This document shows, piece after piece, positions 23,101 through 35,100 of a DNA stretch of 64,000 nucleotides. The stretch covers positions 85,634 through 149,633 of the forward strand of contig QANZ01005551.1 in assembly GCA_003254925.1 (NCBI GenBank), written 5' to 3'. Under the pieces are notes generated by a model, which worked only from the letters and a program-made list of their open reading frames with translations, had not been told where the DNA came from and searched no databases. How positions within the stretch are numbered: the first letter of the stretch is position 1; each line of letters opens with the position of its first letter. Position numbers and translations under genes: made by a program. This stretch comes from Chamaecrista fasciculata. Its lineage: Eukaryota > Streptophyta > Magnoliopsida > Fabales > Fabaceae.

Positions 23101-26100
23101 GGTATGTTTTTTAGAAAAAATCTAGCCCTGACCAAGTGGTTAGGTATTTCCTGATCCCTTAAAATACGAGACCCAGCCCAATAGGTTTATGATATATATT
23201 ATTTAGGTTTTGTTATTTAAGGTTTTGTAAACTTAGTAAACAAATGATATAAAGCAAAAAGCAAGGGACCACGCAGAGGCATCATCATGCAAGCATGAGG
23301 CTTTACATATAAGCAAATCTTCTTTTCCTATTGAGTAGTGGTCGAAGATTTCAAATCTGATGGTTCAGAATTTGATGTTTAAGCTTAATTTAGGGCCATA
23401 TCTTTAGTTCTATTCTGTTTTGAATTTTATGGACTTTAATGCACTTTGCATTTTGTTTTTTGGGTATTACCTTGATTACTACTTATAGTGTGCTTAGCTT
23501 TGCACTGTGGGTGCATTTTTAACTCTTCAATTTGATATGACTCTAATTCCTTAATGATTTTGTTGATTACTGTGACTTATGATTTGACAATCATTATGTT
23601 AGAATTTAGAATAGTATGCTTAGCTCTACATCTCTTATTTCACTCAGGCATGCACCATGCTATTACCTCTCACCCAAGGCGTTTTAAGGGCTTGGCGTCT
23701 TAAGGGTGCCTTTCGCCTTTGACTACCTTATTGGCAGCAGCGGCGGATTGAGAGAAAAGTAGTACTGCCTTTTTAACTGTAAATCTGAATGATAACTGAC
23801 ACTATGACACTACTAAGTCAGTTGGGTTTTTGGAAAATGGAATCAATATTGATCCCTTTTTTGACTGAAAGTCTACTACATTTTGAGGAGAAATTGAAAG
23901 AAATTGTGTTTTTATTTGGTGGCAAGAGATTTGGAAATTATGATGGTCACAGATTGTTAGCTGGCTTAATATTTCAGTACTAGATTCTGGATTTTAGTTT
24001 TCTAAAGTTAACAGTATGGAAGGAGGAGACATCATTCTTAAAGTAATTTGATATGTGGTTGTGTTTCCTTTAGTTCATATAGACGTAAAATAGTAAAAGT
24101 TTAAGAAAGTGATGGAAAATCCTCCTTCTTTAATAGTTTTCCAGACAAAGATAATGCAGATTTTTACAGGTATCAGATATCATGCCACTCTCCGTTTATA
24201 TATATGCATGTCATATTACACTAAAAGCTATTTCTCTTTTTTATGATTCGAAATCAGTTTCCATATTTGTGCAATTTGAAGCTGTTAAACTTATCATCTA
24301 TGATTCTTCTAATGTTTTTCTTGTTAGAGTTCAAATTTGAATGGTTATATGCATTTGACAGAGAAGAAATCTTAAAGATTCTTAATGTGGATTTTATTGA
24401 ATATTTGCAGATATTTTGGAGTAAAAGTGAGTTGGAAATGATTCAACTAAGCTTAGTGTATCAGGAAACTACCAATCAAATGTCTCAAATTGAGAGGGAC
24501 TTTTTCGCAATTAAACCTGTGAGTACTTTAGTTGCTTTCTTTTTCATGTTTCAGTTGCTTTTCAATTAATTAACCTTGTTTGAATTTGCACTATATTTTA
24601 CAGCATGATTGATGCAACCTGCTCCTTGATATTAATGAATATTGTTTACTGATATGTATTAAAATCCCCTAAGTAGCTAGGGAAGGATACAATATTATAC
24701 TATGGTAGCACAGCATGGACACTGAGAAACTTTAATTAAAAGATGGCACAAGAACTAGCATTCGAGAGGCTTCTCCCCGCCTGCTAACGTTTTTAATGCA
24801 CTACCCACCAAACAATTACTTTTAACAGTGAAATGTGTATCTTCAGTATTATTAATATGATTAGACAACAAACCAAATATAGAGGATTGGGCAAAAACTA
24901 GGTCAAAGTATGCTTTTAAAGACATTTTCAGATAGGACTTTATAATTTATGAGTCTCGTATTATCATAATTTTTTTAATATATATTTTTATTTCTTGTAT
25001 GGGAGGTATTAGTTGTTGAAGCTACTAACTCTTGTGAAACTGGTGGTAACTTGTAACCAAATGTGTTCTTCATGTTCAGGTTTTCAAAAGCTTCCCTCAA
25101 ATTTTTGGAGAATATACTTTCAGGGATTTCTTGCGTGCATGCACACTAGGTATGCAAGGAATTTGGAAATGTGTGCGGCTCACGTATATATGAATATATT
25201 TTATATGGCGAAAGTGCATACAACTCGTATAAACTTTGGTACTTGTTCAACGTGCACTTTATTCATCTCAACTTAAAAGTTGACAGAAAATTCCACCCAA
25301 ACATTAAGTTATGTGTATCATGCCCTCTTTGTTAACATTTTTATCCAAGCACTTGTTTCTATCATGTTAGAACCCACCATGTAACAGTAGCTAATCCCCT
25401 CTTGTATATAGTCAGAATATACTGATTACAGAGCCATTTCCACATGCACATAGATATATGGCTTTCTAGAGGCCATATTCTCTCCCAGCCCTTTTCCTAA
25501 TTTTTCCTTACTTTTCTCTTGCCCAAAATCCTCTATAAATAACTATAGAGTTGTTACATCCCTCACACACATGTATGATTTTCTCATTCATTGTGGCTCG
25601 ATGTCCAGCAGGCCCATCATATTAGCAAAATTGAAGGGGTATATTGTTCAAATCTGAAAGTCCATAAGGGTCTTTTGTCAAGTTTTGAAGTTGATGGGAG
25701 TAAATTGCACAACTCTAATGATATATGCTGACAAAAATGTTAATGAAGTGGTATGTTGCATAGAATTCATAGTTTGAGTGTCTTTTATCAACTTTTGAAG
25801 TTGTGTTGGGGGGCTTGCATTTTGGCCTCTTTATCTAAGTCTTGGTTGCGGTCACTAAAATTTGTAATTGATTTTTATCTATGGGGAAAGGAAGGTAAAA
25901 TATGTTTTGAAGCTTTATTTTTGTAGAAGTGAGTAAAAGAGATTTGGATAATTTTCTAACATCATTTTATTGAAAGTACAGTAATATATATATACACTGA
26001 CCTATGAACTCCTCAACCACCTATTTAATGTATATTCTTAACCACCTGATTAATGTAAATTCTCAACTACTTTCATAATAACATTAACACCTAGTGGGAA

Positions 26101-29100
26101 AAAGGCTTTTGTTGTTGTTGAATCTTCAGAGGTTTCAGCCCACATAGTCATCTATTTCTGTACAGCTCAGTTGTTAGGAGTATGTTGTTTTGGTGGCATT
26201 TTGGGGTTTTATATGAGCGTTTGATTTTGCCACAGCATAAATATTGGAAGATGTCTTTAGGTATGCTTTATTGGTTTTGAAAAGAAAAGAAAGATTTTCA
26301 AGCAATGCTAGGATTCTCAACGGTATTTCATGCCCACGTAAAAGTATTTGGTGGCCATGGAAGCTGTTGGATAATGTAGTCTTGTATCTGTTTGGAGCTT
26401 TGCTTTTGAGACTCCTTGTGAGATATCTTTTAATAGATGTACAATGGGGTTCTAGGACCTTTTTTGTCTCTTTATTTTGTTTTTGGTTTATGGAGGATAT
26501 ATGACCCATGTACACTAATTCCTTAGTCCAGATGTTTTTCTTTGGAATGTCTTCTAATCGACTTTTGAAAGTTCCTGTTAAACCTCATTTCACATTATAT
26601 TCCGGTGATTTTCAAAATTGTTTTTATTTCTCCCATCTCACATCTTAAATGCCAAATTTTCAGTTGGTTCTCGAGCATGGGGGAGCTTGAAGGGTTTATC
26701 TCTGGTATTGCTATCATGAAGATGCCACTTCAACTTTGATGTTTGACCCATAATTAGTTTTCTAAGATTGTTTATAGATTCCATTTGCAGATTTTTTAAA
26801 TCATGATGGGGTTTCAGAAGCGATTGTAATGAGTGATGATAACAAACAATACTCAGAAGTAGTCTCTCTACCACTCCTCTATTCTGTTATGCATCCAATA
26901 TAATCGACTAAAACTCTATTTTTGTCCCTCACAATTGAGTTGTTTTTCTATTTGGTCTCATAAATTTTTCTTCTCAATTTAATATTTTACAGCTTTTTTG
27001 TTATCAATGTCAGTCCCTCTATCTAATATTTAAGTAAATTGGTGACATATTATTACTAAATGAAGACATGCTATCATTAGTTGATGACATAATGTTTTAA
27101 TTAACGCAAGTAAATTTTATTTTTATATTAACAAAATAAATTTATAAAAATTCTAAAAATTTTATGTAAAATCTTATAAATGTAAGAAATTATTTGTAAT
27201 GACTAACATTAATAACAAAAAAGTGTGTTTATTTGGTAATGAACATGTCATGTTATAAATTATTGGTGTTACATCTTCAATTAACATCAAATCATCAATT
27301 TTGTTAAAACTTAAATTGAGAGACTTTCATAGTTAACAAAACAAATGGAGAGGGACCAAAATGAGTTTTAGTCCAATACAATATATCATTGGAATCTTTA
27401 TTTTGCCATCTCCAAGACATACCAGTCTTATTCCATTCCCGATAACCTTTTAAAATACATGCAGGTCATTGCTGATCGTGATTATGCTCTTGGTGAACAG
27501 GTCATAAACTATTTAACTCATTGTTCTTTTAGCTTTACTAAAAGTTTTGTATGGTCCAAACGGTTGTCTGTTAGGTGTTGGATATGATTGAAGATGATTA
27601 AGCTCACATTTCTTGTGTAGTGCTATGTTTATCCTTTATGAGACTAGTGTATATATTGCATTTGTATTTGTAATTTATTAGAAGGCTTTTCCCTTGTAAA
27701 TTTGAATAACTTGCAGCCTGCTTTTTAGTTTCACTACGCTTAATCTGTTTCTGTTATATTACAACCTTACCTCACACATATATTAATTTTTGGGATTGTC
27801 GGGGTTTCCTATCCTTGAATTTTCTGTTTCTTTTTCCTTGTTTTTCTTGGAAGAGTTATCCTTGTTTTGAAGAGTTCCCTCTTGATTCCTTCTGTTTTTT
27901 ACTGTTTAAATATCAGGCAATATTACTGCTCTTTCTTCTATATCATTGCTGAGGTTATGTTGAAAGAAAATTAGAAGTCAAATACTCAGTCCTCAATGAC
28001 AAGAGCGAGATCCAAACTTTTATTTCTCCCAAGAATCCAATTACTCTTATCTATAGAGGACAAACTGGGTTGATTAATAACTCAATTCTACAAGCTTGCT
28101 TAATCTTTCTTCAACCTAAATGAGATTGATAGGGACCTATAAAAACATAGTTAAAATGACAGTAAAAAGTGACAAGGAATAAGTATATAATTGTACTGTA
28201 CTTGTTAATTTTCTGTGGTTAACTTTTTTTAAATAACCATATGAGATTTCAATTACTTGAAGCTGGAGCTAAGGAGCTTTGTTGCATTCTTTGTTTCAGG
28301 TACTAATAAGATATGGGAAATTTTCTAATGCTACCTTGATGCTGGATTTTGGCTTTACACTTCCATACAACATTTATGATCAGGTAATCTTTGCATTTGA
28401 ATGTCAAGTAAGATTTACTTTTCTTTTGGAGGTTATGTCATAGGAAGTTGGGGTTCTTTTCTGATAATCCTAGCAGATCAATATATATGGGTGTTTCGAA
28501 TAAACACATGGATATTCTCACATTAAAACTTGAGATGGTTTCAGCTTTAAATGAGTCTAACTTTTCTATCCTCTGTCATCATTTTAGTCACACGTTTAGT
28601 ACTTAATTTTGTAAGTGTATATAGTCTAAAGCAGTTAGTTAGTTAGAACTGATTTACTGATATTAGTTAGAACTGATTTTCTGTTATTGTACTTAGGCTT
28701 ACTCATTAGCTTTAGTTATCAAGCTAAGAGAATAGTCTATAAATACTGTACTGTACCTCATTGCAATATAAGAAAAATATATCTTCCTAAAACTCTAATA
28801 TGGTATCAGAGCCTAGAGCTCTTTAGGGACAAATCAAAACGCTCGTTTTGGTTTAGATAGTAAAAAAAAAAAAAAACTCTGCGTTCGTGACTCTGTGTTC
28901 GTGCAGTGTTCGTGACTCTGTGTTCGTGATTCTGCGTTCGTGACTCTGTGTTCGTCACTCTGCGTTCGTGACTCTGTTATCGCGACCCAGAAAATTTTGA
29001 GTTCGCGACCCAGCAGTGTTCGTGACTCTGTTATCGCGACCCAGAAGCGTTCGTGTTGCTGATATATTTTTCTTATATTGCAATGAGGTACAGTACAGTA

Positions 29101-32100
29101 TTTATAGACTATTCTCTTAGCTTGATAACTAAAGCTAATGAGTAAGCCTAAGTACAATAACAGAAAATCAGTTCTAACTAATATCAGTAAATCAGTTCTA
29201 ACTAACTAACTGCTTTAGACTATATACACTTACATCCCCCTCAAACTGTAGGGAGTTGTACAACCGAAAGTTTGTCCCTAAAAATTGGAAACATAGTGCT
29301 AGAAATCGACTTAGTCAAAATATCAGCAACTTGTGCTGAAGCTGGTAGATGCTGCACCCGTAACTTCTTCTTTATGACAAGCTCTCGAACAAAATAGAGA
29401 TCAATCTCCATATGCTTAGTTTTAGAGTGCAAAACTGGATTTGCAGCCAGTAAAACTGCACTTAGGTTGTCACAATGCGCAACTGGTGTTGCTGTAGATT
29501 GTAGATGAAGCTCTTGAAACAAAGATTGCAGCCACAAAATCTCAGTAACTGTAGTAGCTAAACTCCTGAATTCAGCCTCTGTACTAGATCTGGAGACTGT
29601 TTGTTGCTTCTTAGAAGACCAAGTAATTGGATTTTTCCCTAAAAACACACAAAACCCCGAAGTAGACTTCCTATCATCAATATCAGAAGCCCAATCTGAG
29701 TCACAAAAAGCTACCACTGATAAAGAATCTGATTTCTTAAGAAGTAAACCATAGGAAATCGTTCCAGCTAGATACCTCAAAATCCTTTTAACAGCTTTCC
29801 AATGATCATCCTTAGGACATTTCATGAATTGACAAACTTTGTTCACAGAGAAAGCTATTTCAGGCCGAGTTAATGTCACATATTGTAGAGCACCCACAAC
29901 AGACCGATATAACATAGGATCTTCAAAATCAGAACTGCCCACTTTACTTAACTTCTGCCCAGCAACCATAGGAGTATGCATAGGCTTTGGTTCACCCATT
30001 TTTGCCTTCAACAACAAATCTTTGATATATTTAACTTGACTCAAATGCAAACCACCCTCTGCTGTGTGCTTAACTTGAATTCCCAAAAAATAGTTGAGCT
30101 GTCCAAGATCTTTCAAGGGAAAATGAGAGTTTAGCACAGATATAAGATTGGAAATAGCTTGCTTAGAACTTCCTGTGATGATAATATCATCTACATACAC
30201 AAGAACATACAAGGTTGTAGTTGAATTCTCCTTAATAAAAAGAGATGAATCACACTTTGAAGCCACAAACCCCAAAGAACACAAGGAGGAAGATAACTTG
30301 TCAAACCAAGCCCTAGGTGCTTGTTTGAGACCATACAATGACTTATGTAATCTACAAACAAGTTTAGAGTTAGCATCTTCAAAACCCGGAGGTTGAGTCA
30401 TATAGACTTCTTCTTGCAAAATACCATTTAAGAAGGCATTATTGACATCAACTTGATGAATATGCCAACTTTTAGATAAGGCTATTGTGAGGACTGTCCT
30501 AATAGTAGCTGGCTTTATAACTGGACTAAAAGTCTCAGTAAAGTCAAATCCCGGCCTTTGATTAAACCCTTTTGCCACTAGACGTGCCTTATACTTTTGA
30601 ATAGACTCATCCGGATTGTTTTTAATTCTAAAAACCCATTTGCAAGTCACAACATCTCTATTAGAAGGCAAAGAAACCAAACTCCATGTTTTATTCTTGA
30701 TGAGTGCATCATACTCATCTTTCATAGCGGCATACCACTTAGGATCTTGAAGAGCGGCCTTTACATTCTTTGGTTCTGTTGGGGTTGGAGTAGCTGATGT
30801 AGAACATGTAAGAGCTTTAATTATAGGCTTACTATGTCCAGTCTTAGACCTGGTCAACATGGGATGCCTATCATAAATTTTCTTTTGTCTAACAACCCTC
30901 TCTGCTATAATTGGTGCCACAAAAGCTGATGTAGAATCAGTTGAAATTGAAGGATGTAGCTGCTGTTCCTCCTCTAAAATAGGACAATCTGCACTAGAAT
31001 TATTAGAAGAAGGCACCACAGATCGAAAAGAAGATGAACAACCTTGATTAGATGACATTGGAGTAGGTAATTGAGCATTTTGAGATGCAGAAATAGAAGG
31101 AACAGCTCCTAAACAAATTGGTGAGATTAATGTAAGCGGAATTTTAGAACATGTAGGAGGTATTTGAGAGGGAAACTCTTTGTAATAAAACTGATGCTCA
31201 TTAAACAAGACATGCCTAGACACATACATCCTATTTGCTTTTGGATCAAAACACTTATAACCCTTATACTTATTGTCATAACCAAGAAAGACACAAGGAA
31301 CAGATTTGAAATCAAATTTATGCTTATTGTAAGGTCGAGTGAAAGGAAAACATACACAGCCTAGGGTTTTCAAGAAAAGATAGTCAGGCAACTTGGAATA
31401 AAGTAGTTCATAAGGTGATTTATTGGTAAGTAGTGGTGTAGGAAGTCTATTTATAAGATATGTAGTTGTGGAAATAGCATGATCCCAAAAAGTTAGTGGT
31501 AATGAAGATTGAGCCATTAGTGTTAATGCAAATTCAGTGAGATGCCTATGTTTTCTCTCGGCTAAACCATTCTGTTCAGGTGTATGGGGACAACTAATTT
31601 GGTGAACAATACCACAACTAGCAAGTGTTTTAGAAATAGGAATAAACTCCCCACCCCCATCAGATTGAAAAGCTAGGATTTTAGAACCAAAATGATTCTC
31701 AACAAGACTTTTAAAATTGAGAAAAGCAGTATGTGCATCAGATTTATTTTTTAAAAGATACAACCAAGTATACCGAGTGTAGGAATCAATAAAAACAATA
31801 TAATACTTCCATCCATTTATTGAAACATATGGACTAGGCCCCCAAACATCAGAATGAATAAGCTGAAATGGTTTTGTATATGAACGGGAAGAATTAGGAA
31901 AGAGAAGTTATCGATGTCAAGAAACATCAAGAAATGTTCGTAACCCGCAACCAAGAAGTGTTCGCACGATTCTGATATGTTCGTAACCTAGAGCGTTTGT
32001 GATTCGAAGCCCTGAGGTGTTCGCGCGTTACTCTGTTTGTCATTCAGAGGTGTTCGCGACTTGTTACAGAGGTGTTTGAAATCCCAGACGTGATTCGTGC

Positions 32101-35100
32101 CTAAGACATGGCCGATTCAAGCGCTCGTCAATCCGAAGCAGCTACAAATGGAGGTCCTCGGCCAGCGCCACCTCGTCCGGCGACGACAAATGCGCCGGCG
32201 ACAGTGAATGCAGCGGCAACCAATGTTTTTGTTCCTCATTCTTTTTCTCATCCAATTCCCGAGAAGCTGGAAGCAACCAACTTCTTGAATTGGCGTCGTC
32301 AGGTTCTTGCTGCAGTCAAAGGGTATCGTCTGCAGAAATATCTGTTGGGTCCTCAGTATATTCCTCCCCAGTTTACAAGTGATGAAGATGAAGCTCGTGG
32401 GGTGTTCAGTGAAGATTTCTTGAACTGGGAGTCTCAGGATTCACTCTTGCTGTCTTGGTTATTGACCTCAATGACACAGTCTATTTCAGATCTTGTCATT
32501 GAGTGTGAATACTCACGTGAAGTATGGGATCGATTGCAAGTGCATTTTTCATCCAAGACTCGAGCAAAAGTGAACCAATATCGAACCGAGCTGCGCACAA
32601 TGAAGAAAGGAAGTCTATCCTTGTTTGACTATCTTTTACAAATAAAGAAGTTGGCAAATGCTCTTTCATCAGTAGGTTCTCCCATCACTGTCACAGAGCA
32701 TATTGAAGCAATTTTCCAAGGACTTGATGAAGATTATGATTCATTCATAACTTCAATGAATACAAGGGCTGAATCTTTTACAACAGCGGAACTTGAAGCT
32801 CTTCTTATGACTCAAGAAGAGTGGATTAGCAAGAAGAAGAAGACAATAGAGCCTCCTCTCTCTGTTAATATTGTACAGCAGCAATATAATAGAGATAGAA
32901 AGTCCAATTTTCAGCCTATGCAGAATGGGTATAGGGGTCAATATGGACAGCATCAGAATTATAGTAATAATGGGCAGTTTTATGGAGGAAATGGTAATCA
33001 AAATGGGCAACATCAGAATGTTCAAAGAGGAGCAAGGGGCAGAGGAAATCGAGGTGCTAAGAATGGTAGTTCTAATACCAAGTTGATATGTCAAGTGTGT
33101 GGAAAAACAGGGCATATGGCTTTTCAGTGCCATTTTAGGTTTGACCAAGAGTTTGTGAGTCCTTTTGCCTCTACTGATGGTTCTTCAGCAAGTAGTGAAA
33201 GTGGTTCTAAGTCCAAAAACACTGTGATGATGGCTACTTCTGAAGCTCTCTATGACCCGGCTTGGTATCCAGATTCCGGTGCATCGTGCCATGTGACTCC
33301 TAATTTGGCAAATTTACAGAATCAAGAGTTCTATGGAGGCCAAGATCAGGTGTATATTGGAGATGGTAAGTCTCTTTTAATTGAGCATATTGGTAGTTCT
33401 GAGATGCAATCCCATTCTAAACCTCTTATTCTATCTTCTTTGCTACATGTTCCAGCTATGAAAAAGAATCTATTAAGTGTGTCTAAGTTTGCTAAAGACA
33501 ACAAAGTCTATTTATTCTTTGTACATTAAGCGATTTCCAGCCTTCTTTTTTCCATGAGGAGCTTAAAGTGATATTTTCATTTCATTCTTGTCTGTCCTAG
33601 AGTTTCTACCTCTTTTCAAAGTGTTTAGTCATGTAATTTGGGAAACCTGTCAAATTTCCAGGAAAAGAATGAGGGTAGTCTCGATTATCTTTTTCTTTTA
33701 AACTTTTATTGGGATAGTAAAATTGGATTCCAATATAATTCTACTAGTATATTATTCAAATTTGTCAAATTTCACAATAATTCTACCTTTCCAGGTTCAA
33801 ATTTGATTTTGACAAATTTCACATTAATATTTGCAATCCTTGACCGATGTTGTTTACCTTGCCAGGTTCAGATCCAGCTTGATGTACCTAAGCATGATCC
33901 TCTGCATGACCTGAAGATGGAACTCTTGCATGATTATTTTCTGCCTACAACCAAAGATGTCAAAGGCTTGAACGATTCGGTGAATTCATTCATAATCAAG
34001 TCAGTACTGTTGATTAATTTGTCAATGTTGGTGACCCTATTGTGTGTTCTACCTTTTATTAGTTATTTTTAGTAATTGTAAATAGGCTTTATCATATTTA
34101 TTATGTATTTTATTTTATTCCCTAAATTAGAATAGGAGCCTTGTATATATTAGTCTAATTAGCCTAATGAGAAGTTAACAAAGTATTCCAAAATTCTACA
34201 TGGTATCAGAGCGAGGTTGCCTTGAAGTGAGCTTTTTTCTCCTTCAGCAACCTTAAAATTCCTGACCTGACGTTTGACGCCGCACGCGCCGCCACTCGCC
34301 CACGCACCGGTCACCGTTTTTGGAGTTCGTTTTTCAGCGGTTTTTTTGGCCTATTCTGGAGTTTTTTGGCTGAATTCTCTTGTTTTCCTCACTTTTTCAC
34401 TATGAGTGACTCTAAAGTGTTGAGAAATACTTCTCGGGATGTTGCACCTGGAGCCCCTCTCTCTTCGGATGAAATTCGACTTTTTTGGCGGCTATTAACC
34501 AAACTTTACTCTCCTATGGTTAGCTCTTCTAACTATATGCACTCAGGTATGGCTTTTAATGCCCATGTCCCCACTTGGATTGTTGATTCTGGTGCGAATA
34601 GACACATGACTGGGTCCTCTAAAGATCTATCTAATTATTCTTCATGCCCCAAAGGGGAGTTTGTTCGAATTGCCAATGGGTCTCAATCTCCTGTTTGCAG
34701 GACTGGTTCAGTTCATTGTACTCCTGACATTAATCTTTCTTCTGTCCTTCATGCACCTGAATTTCCTGTTAGTCTTTTGTCTGTTAGTTCCATTACAAAA
34801 GACCTAAATTGTAAATAAAGTTGTTTTTTATCCTAATCATTGTGTCTTCTAGGATCTTCATACAGGAAGGAAGGTTGGCAGTGGTAGATTGCATAATGGC
34901 TTGTACGTGATTGACACTGTTTGTAACTCAGGTCAAGCCCTTCTTGGAGTTAATAAGGATGTTCGTCAGGAGATTATCCAGTGGCATAGACGGTTAGGGC
35001 ATCCCTCATTTTTTGTGTTAAATAAACTCTTTCCTAAACTGTTCACAAATCTCTCTGTTGAAACCCTATTTTGTGATGCCTGTGAGTTTGCCAAGCATAC

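Larger units (their letters stand above)
28610..33514. mobile_element. Internally rearranged copia element in intron 11, two halves head to head
   Basis: Order on the plus strand: 5' LTR (28610-28800), primer site and repeat-rich leader (28801-29060), then inverted 3' LTR, RNase H, RT and integrase core (29061-31906), then forward leader (31907-32107) and forward gag and protease (32108-about 33514). The LTR at the inverted end is identical to the forward LTR over 174 bp. Together the halves contain nearly one full element; only the end of protease and the integrase zinc finger are missing, along with 17 bp of the inverted LTR end. The right boundary is placed where the gag-protease frame loses similarity to copia. 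No target duplication is visible. Confidence 0.82.

Noticed and set aside
24243..24569. 108-codon frame taken as a separate protein
   Set aside because: Only 24411-24518 is coding, as exon 6 of the SET gene; the rest is intron read-through.
28834..29157. 107-codon minus-strand frame rich in 'ESRTQS'
   Set aside because: It is the translated tandem repeat of the copia leader and runs into the LTR.
32753..33148. 131-codon minus-strand frame opposite gag
   Set aside because: Shadow of the Gln/Asn/Gly-rich gag linker; no domain.
33638..34072. 144-codon frame taken as a separate protein
   Set aside because: Only 33866-33999 is coding, as exon 12; the frame otherwise covers intron and LTR.
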